Positions 8,904 through 17,440 are shown, numbered from the stretch's first letter. The stretch: 64,000 bases of DNA from Plantibacter flavus (GCF_002024505.1 NZ_CP019402.1:1364001-1428000); one strand, 5' to 3'. Numbers and translations: made by a program. The notes: generated from the sequence alone by a model not told the origin.

Positions 8904-11900
8904 GTGTGGCGGCTAGAGAAGAGACGGGATGACGGCGACGTGACGTCCGGAGTCGAACGGGAAGCAGCGGAGGCGCAACTCCGCGAGGGTCCCGTGGCGG
9001 CATCGGCAGGCGTGGTCGACACGGCGCTGCACGCCTGGCGTCAGCAGCTCAGCACGGTCGGCGGCCCCTCGCCGCTGCTCCACTTCGTGGACGCCCCGAC
9101 GACCCGGGTGGAGCTCAGCTCGACGCATCCCGGTGGTCTGCCGCAGTTCATCTCGGGCAAGTCGACGCTGCTGTCGAACCTCATCCGCGACGAGATCGCG
9201 CTCCGCGGAGCGAAGCGCGCCGCCGATCGCATCACGACGAAGGGCATCGAGCTCTCCACCGTCCGCGGCATCGACGCCGTCCACCTCGCCGTCGGTCTCG
9301 CCCAGTGGACGCATCAGGGCGAGGACTTCAGCGCGCCGGTCCTGCTCCGACCGCTGGCCATCCGCCGGTACGGTCGCGACTTCGAGGTCAAGCTGCGCGG
9401 TGCCACCACCGCGAACCCGGAGCTCGTCCGCGCCCTCCGCGAGCAGTTCGGCATCGTCCTCGATCCGGACGAGTTCGTCGCACTGAGTGAATCGGGTGGC
9501 GTGTTCAAGCCGCAGCCCGTCATCGACCGCCTCCGCTCGCTCGCCGCCGGGCTCGAATGGTTCACCGTCCAGCCGCGTCTGCTCGTCTCCTCCTTCGCCG
9601 CCGTCGGTCACTCGCTGCTCGACGACGCCGCCAAGCTCGACCACCCGATCCTCGACGCCGTCGCCGGCGACGAGGGGGCCATCGGCCTCGTGCGCAGCAG
9701 CTTCACGCCCGTCGACGCGCCAGGCCAGGACGACCGCCCGCCGTCGACCGACACCCTCCTGCTCGACGCGGACGTCGAGCAGGAGAACGTCATCGCCCAG
9801 ATCGGCGCCGGCAACTCGCTCGTCGTCACGACGCTGCCGGGCACCGGCGGGACGCAGACCATCGTGAACGCCATCGGCGTGCTCGCTTCGCAGCATAAGC
9901 GAGTCCTCGTCGTCAGCCCCCGTCGCTCCACGCTGGAGGGCATCCGCCACCGCCTGACCAAGGTCGGTCTGCCGGGCCTGTGCGCGTCGCCGTCGACCCT
10001 CCGTCGCGACCTCATCCAGGCGATCACGCGCAACGAGCGGGCGATCCCGCCGCAGGTCGGCGAGGTCGACGACGCGCTCGTCCGGCTGCGTCGGGTCCTC
10101 ATCGACTACCGCACCTCGCTGCAGGCGAAGGACCCCGATCTGCGGGTCTCGGTCATCGACGCACTCGAAGCGCTCTCGAAGCTCTCCAAGCTGCCGCACC
10201 CTCCGGGAACCCTGGTCCGACTCGACCGCCAGACGCTCGTCGGGCTCGCAGCGGGCCGCTCCCGCGCGGCAGAGGCGCTCGAGGGCGCGGCCGCCCTCGG
10301 TGAATTCCGCTACGGACCGGGCGACTCGCCCTGGTACGGCGCGTCGTTCGACACGACCGCGGAAGCCCAGGAGACCCATGACCTCGCCAAGCGCCTGCAC
10401 CGCAAGGATCTGCCGCAGTTGCTGGAGCGTGCGTACGGCCTCATCGGGCAGACGCAGATGCGGCCGTTCGAGTCCATCGACGAGCTGGGCATCTACCTGC
10501 GACTCCTCGCGGACATCCGTGAGACACTCGACCGCTTCCAGCCGGACGTCTTCGACCGGTCGCTCGCCGACCTGATCGTCGCAACGAGCCCGCGGAAGGA
10601 CTCCGCCGCGATGTCGTCGGCGAGCCGCCGGCGACTCAAGGCCCTGGCCAAGGAGTACCTGCGGCCCGGCGCACACGTGCCCGACATGAACGCCGCGCTC
10701 CGCCGGATCCAGCAGCAGCGCACCCTGTGGCAGCGCTACGTGACGACCGGCGCGCCGCCCGAGGTGCCGCTCGGTATCGCGGACGTCGAGCAGGCGTACC
10801 AGACGGTCGCAGCGAAGCTCGAGCTGGTCGACCAGCCGCTCGGCATCGCCGACACCCCGGACCGCCTCGGACGCCTCGCGATCCCGAGTCTCGTCCGCAC
10901 GATCTCCGAGCTCGCCGCCGAGTCGGAGGTCCTCCACAACCTCCAGGAGCGCACTGCGATCCTCGCCGGCCTCCGCGAGCAGGGTCTTGGCGAGCTCATC
11001 GTCGACCTGTCCCAGCGGCACGTGCCGCGGACGCGCCTGGCCGACGAGCTCGAACTCGCCTGGTGGCAGTCGATGCTCGAACTCGTGCTCACCGAGGACC
11101 GCGGTCTGCTCGGCGCGAACACGAGCGTCGTCGAGCGCCTCGAGTCCGACTTCCGACTGGTGGACGAGGCGCATGCGTCCGCGTCCGGGCAGCTCCTCGC
11201 CTCGCTGCTGGCCGACACCTGGAAGATCGGTCTCGTCGACCACGCCACCGAAGGTATGGCGCTCCGCTCGCTCCTCAAGCGCGATCGACCGCTCCGAGCG
11301 GCCGAGCTCGAGCAGGCGGCTCCGACGCTGTCCCGCGTCCTCGCGCCGGTCTGGCTCGTCTCGCCGTACGAGGTGCCTCGCATCCCAGAGAGTGCGTCCT
11401 TCGACGCCGTCTTCCTCGTCGACGCTGGAGCGACGCTCCTCGCCGAGAACGTGGACGCCATCCGTCGTGCGCGTCAGGTCGTCGCCTTCGGTGACCCCGT
11501 GACGCAGAGTCCGTCACCCTTCGAGATCCGTCTGACGGATCAGGAGGCGACGCCCGAGCAGCACGCCGACGTCGCCGAGCTGCACCGTGAGTCAGCGCTC
11601 GAACAGCTGAGCTCGGTCCTGCCGACCCTCATGCTGACGCGCTCCTACCGCGCGGGAGGCGAGGACCTCGCCGAACTCGTCAACGAGCGGTTCTACGGTG
11701 GTCAGATCGATTCCCTGCCCTGGGCGGGTTCGTTCCTGGGCCACGGCAGCCTGAGCCTCGACTACGTGCCCGGCGGGCTCGGCATGCCCGACCCGGTCAC
11801 CGGAGCGGTGGAGAGTGTCGACGTCGAGGTCGAACGGGTCGTGGAACTCGTCCTCGAGCACGCCTCGAACCGCCCGAAGGAATCCCTGATGGTCGTGACC

Positions 11901-12641
11901 GCGAGCGACAAGCACGCGGTCCGGGTCCAGCAGGCGGTCCTCGCAGCGTTCTCCCGTCGTGCCGACCTCTCCGATTTCCTCCTGCGCGAGCGGGCTGAAC
12001 CGTTCACCGTCCTGACACTCGAGCAGTCCGTGGCCGAGAGCCGCGACCGCGTCATCTTCTCGATCGGGTACGGCCTCACTCCACACGGACGGGTCCTGTC
12101 CGACTTCGGCGCGCTGGGTCAGCCCGGCGGCGACCGGCTGCTCGCGGTCGGCATGACGCGCGCACGGCGGTCCATGGTGATCGTCTCGTGTGTCCGCCCC
12201 GAGGACCTCGACCAGAACCGGATCCAGCACGGCATCCTCGCGCTCGCACGCATCCTCACGGACACGTCGCGCCGCGCCTCCGAGGATCAGGCGACGCACG
12301 AGGCCGAGCCGATGCTCGTCGACCTCGCGACGCGCCTCGAGACACTCGGGATGCGGGTCGACATGGGCTACCGCGGCAAGCTCGCCCTGGTCGCCTCATG
12401 GGGTGGCCGAGCCGTCGTCGTCGAGTGCGACGAGGAATTGGGTGACGCGAGCCTCCGGGAGTCGCTGCGGCTCCGCCCCGACGTCCTGCGCCGCCTCGGC
12501 TGGCACTACGTCCGCGTGCACAGCTTCGACCTCTTCGCCGACGCCGAGGCGGTGGCGCAGCGCGTGGCCGGTGTGCTCGGGCTCAACACGACCGAGCACC
12601 TCGACACCGCGCCGATCGCCGTGCAGGTCCCACGCCACTGA
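8904..12641 (+). CDS. SF1 helicase relative with degenerate ATPase motifs and REase-like C-terminus
   Basis: A protein of about 1245 residues built like actinobacterial DUF4011/SF1 helicases that end in an MTES_1575-type restriction-endonuclease-like domain. The N-terminal third has a DUF4011-like region (VLLRPLAIRRYGRDFEVKL). Recognisable helicase motifs follow: motif I PGTGGTQT near residue 312, Ia VLVVSPRRSTLEGIRHRL, II FDAVFLVDAGAT near 835, III AFGDPVTQSPSPFEI, IV LTRSYRAGGEDLAELVNERFYGG, V LEQSVAESRDRVIFSIGYG, VI AVGMTRARRSM near 1085. The Walker A Lys is replaced by Gly (GTGGT, where GTGKS/T is expected) and the Walker B DE is DA, so ATP hydrolysis is doubtful. The C-terminal nuclease-like domain keeps VVVECDEEL but seems to lack the preceding Asp. 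GTG 8904 fits the leaderless promoter; GTG 8940 is an alternative. A 71-residue gene follows. Confidence 0.85.
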   Translation: MWRLEKRRDDGDVTSGVEREAAEAQLREGPVAASAGVVDTALHAWRQQLSTVGGPSPLLHFVDAPTTRVELSSTHPGGLPQFISGKSTLLSNLIRDEIALRGAKRAADRITTKGIELSTVRGIDAVHLAVGLAQWTHQGEDFSAPVLLRPLAIRRYGRDFEVKLRGATTANPELVRALREQFGIVLDPDEFVALSESGGVFKPQPVIDRLRSLAAGLEWFTVQPRLLVSSFAAVGHSLLDDAAKLDHPILDAVAGDEGAIGLVRSSFTPVDAPGQDDRPPSTDTLLLDADVEQENVIAQIGAGNSLVVTTLPGTGGTQTIVNAIGVLASQHKRVLVVSPRRSTLEGIRHRLTKVGLPGLCASPSTLRRDLIQAITRNERAIPPQVGEVDDALVRLRRVLIDYRTSLQAKDPDLRVSVIDALEALSKLSKLPHPPGTLVRLDRQTLVGLAAGRSRAAEALEGAAALGEFRYGPGDSPWYGASFDTTAEAQETHDLAKRLHRKDLPQLLERAYGLIGQTQMRPFESIDELGIYLRLLADIRETLDRFQPDVFDRSLADLIVATSPRKDSAAMSSASRRRLKALAKEYLRPGAHVPDMNAALRRIQQQRTLWQRYVTTGAPPEVPLGIADVEQAYQTVAAKLELVDQPLGIADTPDRLGRLAIPSLVRTISELAAESEVLHNLQERTAILAGLREQGLGELIVDLSQRHVPRTRLADELELAWWQSMLELVLTEDRGLLGANTSVVERLESDFRLVDEAHASASGQLLASLLADTWKIGLVDHATEGMALRSLLKRDRPLRAAELEQAAPTLSRVLAPVWLVSPYEVPRIPESASFDAVFLVDAGATLLAENVDAIRRARQVVAFGDPVTQSPSPFEIRLTDQEATPEQHADVAELHRESALEQLSSVLPTLMLTRSYRAGGEDLAELVNERFYGGQIDSLPWAGSFLGHGSLSLDYVPGGLGMPDPVTGAVESVDVEVERVVELVLEHASNRPKESLMVVTASDKHAVRVQQAVLAAFSRRADLSDFLLRERAEPFTVLTLEQSVAESRDRVIFSIGYGLTPHGRVLSDFGALGQPGGDRLLAVGMTRARRSMVIVSCVRPEDLDQNRIQHGILALARILTDTSRRASEDQATHEAEPMLVDLATRLETLGMRVDMGYRGKLALVASWGGRAVVVECDEELGDASLRESLRLRPDVLRRLGWHYVRVHSFDLFADAEAVAQRVAGVLGLNTTEHLDTAPIAVQVPRH

Positions 12642-12657
12642 TGGTCGGACACTGATC

Positions 12658-12873
12658 ATGCAGGACGATCAGGAGCCACGGATCGTCCGTCCCCGAGGAT
12701 CGAGGCGGGCGATCCGCCCCGGTGCTCCCGGGACGGATCCCGCGCCGCAGCTGCCGGCCGATCCCGTCAAGGCTGCGGAGGACACCGACGCCGCTTGGGG
12801 CGGAGCCGCCAAACCCGCTGGCGGCGGTGGCAACGACGACGAGCTGCAACGCAACGTCCCGCCCCACTGGTGA
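12658..12873 (+). CDS. Small conserved protein of unknown function (71 aa)
   Basis: A 71-residue hydrophilic protein starting with MQDDQEPRIVRPRGSRRAIR and ending DELQRNVPPHW. The basic N-terminus, Pro/Ala-rich middle and acidic-aromatic tail suggest a disordered protein. It starts 16 bp after the helicase-like gene and is probably co-transcribed with it. My recollection is that short proteins with a similar PPHW tail are found in related actinobacteria, but I cannot check this. Its codons have the high GC third position of the neighbouring genes, which supports translation. No function can be assigned. Confidence 0.65.
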   Translation: MQDDQEPRIVRPRGSRRAIRPGAPGTDPAPQLPADPVKAAEDTDAAWGGAAKPAGGGGNDDELQRNVPPHW

Positions 12874-12881
12874 GCGGGACG
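12855..12881 (+). terminator. Terminator overlapping the end of the 71-aa gene
   Basis: CGTCCCGC (12855-12862) pairs with GCGGGACG (12874-12881) around an 11-nt loop that contains the TGA stop codon. It lies between convergent transcripts (this gene and mscL) and may serve both. Confidence 0.55.
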
Positions 12882-12909
12882 GGACGTCGGTGCTGCTCGA
12901 CGAGTCGGA

Positions 12910-13356
12910 CTAGCGGCCGTCGGTCGTGTCGTCGCGAGCGGGCGGCAGCGGAGCGCTCGTGCCCGTCTTCAGCACGTCGCGGATCTCGGTGAGCAGCGAC
13001 AGCTCGCTCGGTGCTGCCGGCTCATCAGCGATCGTCGGCTTCGTCGTGACGCGCTTGAAGTGGTTCATCGGCAGCACGATGACGAAGTAGACGACGGCGG
13101 CGACCAACAGGAACTGGATGGTCGCGCCGATGAACGCGCCGAAGTGGATGACGGCAGGGTCGCCGTCGACCGTCGGGATGGAGACGTTGAACGCGTCGTT
13201 CAAGCTCTCCGCGCGGAAGAGCGCCCCGAGCAGCGGGTTGAAGATGTTCTCGACGAGCGAGTTGACGATGGCGGTGAACGCGGCCCCGATCACGACGGCC
13301 ACTGCCAGGTCGATCACGTTGCCGCGGAGGATGAACTCCTTGAAGCCTTTGAGCAT
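12910..13356 (-). CDS. mscL: Large-conductance mechanosensitive channel
   Basis: A 148-residue protein of the MscL family, the pentameric channel that opens under membrane tension to release solutes on osmotic downshock. The N-terminal amphipathic helix and TM1 (LKGFKEFILRGNVIDLAVAVVIGAAFTAIVNSLV) are nearly canonical; the periplasmic loop is about 40 residues and TM2 is FLLVAAVVYFVIVLPMN. The C-terminal helix (LLTEIRDVLK) fits the cytoplasmic bundle. It is the first element of a block conserved in mycobacteria. The downstream end faces the 71-aa gene with 36 bp between. Confidence 0.97.
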   Translation of the reverse strand: MLKGFKEFILRGNVIDLAVAVVIGAAFTAIVNSLVENIFNPLLGALFRAESLNDAFNVSIPTVDGDPAVIHFGAFIGATIQFLLVAAVVYFVIVLPMNHFKRVTTKPTIADEPAAPSELSLLTEIRDVLKTGTSAPLPPARDDTTDGR

Positions 13357-13407
13357 GGGGTCTCCCTGAGGATCGGGGATGGACAGGACCCTGGCTACGC
13401 TACCGGC

Positions 13408-13749
13408 TCAGGACGCGGCGCTCCCGGCGGAGGCCGGTGTGGCGCTGGAGCCGGAGCTGGAGGAGCCGCCCGAAGAGGAGGAACCGCCCGTGGTGTCCGA
13501 GGAGGACGAGCTCGACGACCCCTCCGAGGACTTCGAGGAGGCCGGGATGGAGCTCGAGCCCCTGCCTGCACCGGCGCGGGAGTCCGTGCGGTAGAAGCCG
13601 GAGCCGTTGAACGTGACACCGACCGCGCTGAACAGCTTGCGCAGCTTGCCGGAGCACGCCGGGCACTCGGTGAGGGAATCGTCGGTGAAGGACTGCTGGA
13701 CGTCGAAGGCGTTGCCGCACTCGGTGCAGCGGTAGGCGTAGGTGGGCAC
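13408..13749 (-). CDS. FmdB-family zinc-ribbon protein with Ser-rich tail (Ruc-like)
   Basis: A 113-residue protein. The first 55 residues form an FmdB-type zinc ribbon with two CxxC pairs (YRCTECGNAF and ECPACSGKL), followed by the FNGSGFYRTD motif typical of the family. The last 50 residues are a low-complexity Ser/Gly tail. This layout, and the place beside 5-formyl-THF cyclo-ligase and galU, match mycobacterial Rv0991c (Ruc), described as a redox-regulated ATP-independent chaperone with four Cys and a disordered tail. The GTG start at 13749 has AGGAGA 4 bp upstream. The long frame extending further upstream is the opposite frame of the folate gene. The chaperone role is inferred by family and synteny. 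Confidence 0.85.
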   Translation of the reverse strand: MPTYAYRCTECGNAFDVQQSFTDDSLTECPACSGKLRKLFSAVGVTFNGSGFYRTDSRAGAGRGSSSIPASSKSSEGSSSSSSSDTTGGSSSSGGSSSSGSSATPASAGSAAS

Positions 13750-13781
13750 GGGGTCTCCTGGGATGTGGTGGGTCGGCGCGC

Positions 13782-14381
13782 TCAGCGGCGCGGTCTGACC
13801 TGGTCGAAATCGAGGATGCGGCTCGGGGTCACGGCACCGCCGACGGGTTCGTCGTGGATCTCGCTCGGGACCTCGTCGAGGATCTCGGTGTCGTACAGCA
13901 CGGCGTAGACGGGAGGGCAGCGCTCCATCGAGCCGAGCGTCTTGTCGAAGTACCCGCGACCCCAGCCCATGCGCATGCCGTGGGCGTCGACGGCGGCCGC
14001 GGGGACGAGGATGAGGTCGACGTCGTTGATCGCGATGGGGCCGAGGGTGGTACCCACGACCTCGGGGGTGCCGGCGAAGCCCACCGTCTCGATGCCCTCT
14101 TCGCCGATCGTCCAGTCGAGGAGCCCGTCGGTGCGGGTGATGGGGAACAGGATGCGGATGCCCGCCTCCTGCGCCCATTGCAGGAAGGGCCTGGTGTCGG
14201 GCTCACTCGGGGAGGAGAGGTAGCAGGCGATCGAGCTCGCGCCGAATCGGGAGACCAGGGCTCGGAGGTTGTCCGTGAGGCCGGTGGTCGACCGTTCCTT
14301 CTCGAGGGAGGTGAGCAGCTCCCGCCGCTCACGGAGCTCGGCGCGCAGCGCTCGTTTCTCGTGTTCGGCGGGGCTCGTCAT
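13782..14381 (-). CDS. 5-formyltetrahydrofolate cyclo-ligase
   Basis: A 199-residue enzyme that converts 5-formyl-THF to 5,10-methenyl-THF with ATP, returning the stored folate to one-carbon metabolism in the cytoplasm. Typical motifs are IACYLSSPSEPDTRPFLQWA near residue 45, the central region DLILVPAAAVDAHGMRMGWGRGYFDKTLG near residue 125, and VYAVLYDTEIL. I start it at ATG 14381 because a TAGAAT hexamer (14394-14389) stands 7 nt upstream with no Shine-Dalgarno, the leaderless pattern of this genome; ATG 14414 would precede that promoter. It lies 32 bp before the zinc-ribbon gene and is probably co-transcribed with it. Confidence 0.92.
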   Translation of the reverse strand: MTSPAEHEKRALRAELRERRELLTSLEKERSTTGLTDNLRALVSRFGASSIACYLSSPSEPDTRPFLQWAQEAGIRILFPITRTDGLLDWTIGEEGIETVGFAGTPEVVGTTLGPIAINDVDLILVPAAAVDAHGMRMGWGRGYFDKTLGSMERCPPVYAVLYDTEILDEVPSEIHDEPVGGAVTPSRILDFDQVRPRR

Positions 14382-14534
14382 GCGACCCATTCTAAACGGC
14401 TCGTCGTCGCGCACGGCTCGTTGACCGACGCCCTACTCGACATCCGCCGCCTCGTCCAGGGGTTCGGGGGATTTCACCCTCGATCGAGGGGGTATTCGGG
14501 TACTTCACCGACTCCACACGATAGGTTTTTCCTC

Positions 14535-15428
14535 ATGACCACTCGTGTTACCAAAGCAGTCATCCCCGCAGCAGGTCTCGGCACCCGGTTCCTTCCGGCG
14601 ACGAAGGCCCTGCCGAAGGAGATGCTCCCCGTCGTCGACAAGCCGGCCATCCAGTACGTCGTCGAGGAGGCCGTCAGCGCCGGGCTCGCCGATGTGCTCA
14701 TGATCATCGGCCGCAACAAGAACGCGCTCGCGAACCACTTCGACCGCGTGACCGAGCTCGAGCTCAACCTCGCGAAGAAGGGCGACACCCAGCGCCTCGA
14801 GAAGGTCAACGAGTCGAGCGAGCTCGCCGACATCCACTTCCTGCGTCAGGGAGATCCGAAGGGCCTCGGCCACGCCGTCCTGCGGGCCAAGCGCCACGTC
14901 GGCCACGAGCCCTTCGCCGTGCTCCTCGGCGACGACCTGATCGACGCCCGCGACGTCCTCCTCGAGCGCATGCTCGACGAGCAGGACAAGCGGAACGCGA
15001 CGATCATCGCCCTCATGGAGGTCGACCCCGATTCGATCCACATGTACGGTGCAGCAGCCGTCGAGGCCACCGACGATCCCGACGTCGTGCGGGTGACCGG
15101 CCTCGTCGAGAAGCCCGCGAAGGAGGACGCCCCGTCCAACCTCGCCATCATCGGTCGCTACGTGCTGAAGCCCGAGGTGTTCGAGATCCTCGAGCGCACC
15201 GAGCCGGGCAAGGGTGGCGAGATCCAGCTGACCGACGCGCTCCAGGAGATGGCCGCCGACGTCGAAGGCACGGGCGGCGTCTACGGCGTCATCTTCCGTG
15301 GCCGTCGCTACGACACGGGCGACCGCCTCGACTACATCAAGGCGATCGTGCAGCTCGCGGTCGACCGCGAGGACCTCGGTCCCGAGCTGCGTCCGTGGCT
15401 CAAGGACTTCGCCGGGGACCTCGACTGA
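14535..15428 (+). CDS. galU: UTP-glucose-1-phosphate uridylyltransferase
   Basis: A 297-residue nucleotidyltransferase that makes UDP-glucose from UTP and glucose-1-phosphate for wall polysaccharides, glycolipids and trehalose. The start KAVIPAAGLGTRFLPATKALPKEMLPVVDKPAIQYVVEEA is the GalU signature, with the nucleotide loop and catalytic Lys residues. FLRQGDPKGLGHAVLRAK, LLGDDLI, GLVEKP and RRYDTGDRLDYIKA complete the family pattern, and the length is normal. TAGGTT (14522-14527) sits 7 nt before the ATG and there is no Shine-Dalgarno, so the mRNA is probably leaderless. The gene diverges from the cyclo-ligase and is followed by a terminator. Confidence 0.96.
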   Translation: MTTRVTKAVIPAAGLGTRFLPATKALPKEMLPVVDKPAIQYVVEEAVSAGLADVLMIIGRNKNALANHFDRVTELELNLAKKGDTQRLEKVNESSELADIHFLRQGDPKGLGHAVLRAKRHVGHEPFAVLLGDDLIDARDVLLERMLDEQDKRNATIIALMEVDPDSIHMYGAAAVEATDDPDVVRVTGLVEKPAKEDAPSNLAIIGRYVLKPEVFEILERTEPGKGGEIQLTDALQEMAADVEGTGGVYGVIFRGRRYDTGDRLDYIKAIVQLAVDREDLGPELRPWLKDFAGDLD

Positions 15429-15449
15429 CTCCAGCCGACGACACACGCC

Positions 15450-15484
15450 GCGCCCCGGGTCCGCAACAGCGGATCTCGGGGCGC
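15450..15484 (+). terminator. Terminator after galU
   Basis: GCGCCCCG (15450-15457) pairs with CGGGGCGC (15477-15484); inside, TCCGC pairs with GCGGA after a small bulge. It lies 22 bp past the galU stop. Confidence 0.65.
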
Positions 15485-15563
15485 GATGCTGTCGACGACG
15501 TGGTGTCGGTGCATCGGTGAGCGCTCCACTAGGCTCACCACAGAACGCGAGAGGGGTGGCACG

Positions 15564-16217
15564 GTGGCGCAGGTCGTACCCGTTCTGAGCAGTGGGCGAG
15601 TGAGCATCCGGCCGATCAAGGTCCGTGACGCGAGGCCGCTCGAGCGCGAGCTCGCGGAGAACCGAGCCTGGTTGCGCCGCTGGGAGGCGACGAGTCCCTA
15701 CGGCCCGGTCCCGGCCGACAGCCGTGCGGCGATCCGGTCGCTGCAGAACCACGCGCGCTCGGGCGCGGGCCTTCCGTTCGTCATCGAGGTCGACGGGGAG
15801 TTCGCCGGCCAGCTCAACGTCTCCGGCATCACGTACGGATCGCTGGCCTCGGCGTCGATCGGCTACTGGGTCTCCCAGCGGTTCGCGGGTCTCGGTGCCA
15901 CACCGATCGCGACCGCTCTGGCCACCGACCACTGCTTCACCGCCCTGCAGCTCCACCGGTTGGAGATCTGCATCCGGCCCGAGAACGCTCCGAGCCTGCG
16001 GGTCGTCGAGAAGCTCGGGTTCCGGTACGAGGGTCTGCGCCGCCGCTTCATCCACATCGACGGCGACTGGCGCGACCACTTCTGCTTCGGCCTCGTCCGC
16101 GAAGAGGTCCCGGGCGGCGTCCTCAACCGGTGGTTGGACGGCCAGGTCCCGAAGGACGCGTGTGTGATCCCCGAAGCCGACCGTCTCGCGGCCGCGTCGC
16201 CGTTCCCCACTCGCTGA
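15564..16217 (+). CDS. GNAT N-acetyltransferase, RimJ/RimL-like
   Basis: A 217-residue acetyl-CoA-dependent acetyltransferase of the RimJ/RimL group, which acetylates N-terminal residues of ribosomal proteins or similar targets. Visible features are the N-terminal SIRPIKVRDARPLERELAENRAWLRRWE, IGYWVSQRFAGLGATPIATALATD (acetyl-CoA loop) and LHRLEICIRPENAPSLRVVEKLGFRYEG. The start GTG 15564 is preceded by GAGAGGGG. The position after galU is the same as rimJ (Rv0995) in Mycobacterium tuberculosis. There, moeA1 lies between galU and rimJ; here it is absent and only a terminator and spacer remain. Confidence 0.9.
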   Translation: MAQVVPVLSSGRVSIRPIKVRDARPLERELAENRAWLRRWEATSPYGPVPADSRAAIRSLQNHARSGAGLPFVIEVDGEFAGQLNVSGITYGSLASASIGYWVSQRFAGLGATPIATALATDHCFTALQLHRLEICIRPENAPSLRVVEKLGFRYEGLRRRFIHIDGDWRDHFCFGLVREEVPGGVLNRWLDGQVPKDACVIPEADRLAAASPFPTR

Positions 16218-16301
16218 GCAGGTAGCCGTTTTCCCCCTCCATCCGGGGACACACCCACCTGTTGATCGGTCTCAGGTCATCGACCCGCTACGGTCAGGGA
16301 C

Positions 16302-17327
16302 ATGGACGGCGGATTCCTGAGCGGTGGGGTGATCATTCTGGTCGCAGCGATGCTGTGGCTGGTGTACCTGGTGCCGTCGTGGGTGCGCGACAGTCAGTTC
16401 TCGGCCAGCGAGCGCAACGCGATCCGGCTGCAGCAGACGCTCCGTGTGCTCGCCGAGACCGCTGAGGTCCCGGAGGCCGTCCGGCTCGAGGCGACGTCGC
16501 GTGAGGTCGCCGCGCAGCGCAAGCTCCTCAAGCAGCTCGAGGCCAGGACGAAGGCGACGGCCGAGGCCGCGGCACGTGTCGAACTCGCCGAAGCCGATCG
16601 GATCCGTCGCGAGGAGGAGGCCAGGGCCGTGCAGGCCGAAGCCGCCGCCCGAGCCGCGGAGGACGCTCGTCGCGCCGCCGCTGCCGCAGCCCGTGCCGTG
16701 CAGCGCAACGCCCGGGCGGCGAAGCTCGCGCGGAGCCGTCGTCGCTCCAGGCTGCTCGCGACCACCGTGTTGGTCGCCTCCATCATCGGGTTCTGCTCCG
16801 GCGTGACCGCGTTCATCGCAGGCGGCGGTCTCGTCCTCGGTATCTCGTCCACGGTCGTCGGGCTGCTCGCGCTCTCTGCGCTCTCCCGGATGTCGCGCAT
16901 CGCCCACCGTGCCGTCGCACCGGTACCGGCGGTCGCGGTCACGACCAGGCGTGTCGAGTCGGCGCTCTTCGAGTACAACGAGCCCGTCAAGGCGGCGTCG
17001 CAGGCGCAGACCTGGACCCCGACGTCCATCCCGAAGCCGCTCCACCTCTCCGAGGGCTCGTCGGCTGCCGCCGAGCTGGCGAAGGCCGACGCCTACGACC
17101 GCCTGCGTCAGGCGGCCATGCAGGAGGCCATCGCGTCCCGCGCCGAGCGTCTCGCGCCGGTCGTACCGACGATCGTCCGACGTCCGGAGCCCGTCGCCGC
17201 TCCGCAGCCCGAGCGCGTCGAACCGCAGTCGGCCCCGAGTCGTTTCGCCTCGATGGGCGTCATCGACGAGGGCGAGATCGCCGCCGGCGGATCCACCCTG
17301 TTGCAGCGTCGCCGCGCCGCGGGCTGA
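16302..17327 (+). CDS. Membrane protein with coiled coil, GlpR-like (Rv0996-type position)
   Basis: A 341-residue membrane protein: an N-terminal transmembrane helix (SGGVIILVAAMLWLVYLVPSWV), an Arg/Ala/Glu-rich coiled coil of about 130 residues, a hydrophobic hairpin of two helices (LLATTVLVASIIGFCSGV and GLVLGISSTVVGLLALSAL), and a long disordered C-terminal tail. Topology and place directly after rimJ match the actinobacterial gene corresponding to Rv0996. That gene encodes GlpR, the membrane receptor of the MoeA/gephyrin-like protein Glp, which links to FtsZ and division in Corynebacterium. The role is inferred from synteny and layout, not from a catalytic motif. TACGGT (16289-16294) lies 7 nt before the ATG with no Shine-Dalgarno, so the mRNA is probably leaderless. 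Confidence 0.7.
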   Translation: MDGGFLSGGVIILVAAMLWLVYLVPSWVRDSQFSASERNAIRLQQTLRVLAETAEVPEAVRLEATSREVAAQRKLLKQLEARTKATAEAAARVELAEADRIRREEEARAVQAEAAARAAEDARRAAAAAARAVQRNARAAKLARSRRRSRLLATTVLVASIIGFCSGVTAFIAGGGLVLGISSTVVGLLALSALSRMSRIAHRAVAPVPAVAVTTRRVESALFEYNEPVKAASQAQTWTPTSIPKPLHLSEGSSAAAELAKADAYDRLRQAAMQEAIASRAERLAPVVPTIVRRPEPVAAPQPERVEPQSAPSRFASMGVIDEGEIAAGGSTLLQRRRAAG

Positions 17328-17440
17328 GTCCCGACCGCGCCCGTCCGGTCGTTCATGAACCGGTCACCGGCGACGGATAGACTCGTCGAGGGGGTTCGTC
17401 GCTCGGTTCTCGTCGGCGCCCTGGAACGCGAAAGGTGACC

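Noticed and set aside
8913..11243. Open frame of 776 codons opposite the helicase-like gene
   Set aside because: Its composition (Arg, Glu, Asp, Gly, Leu) is that of an antisense frame, and the helicase motifs lie on the other strand.
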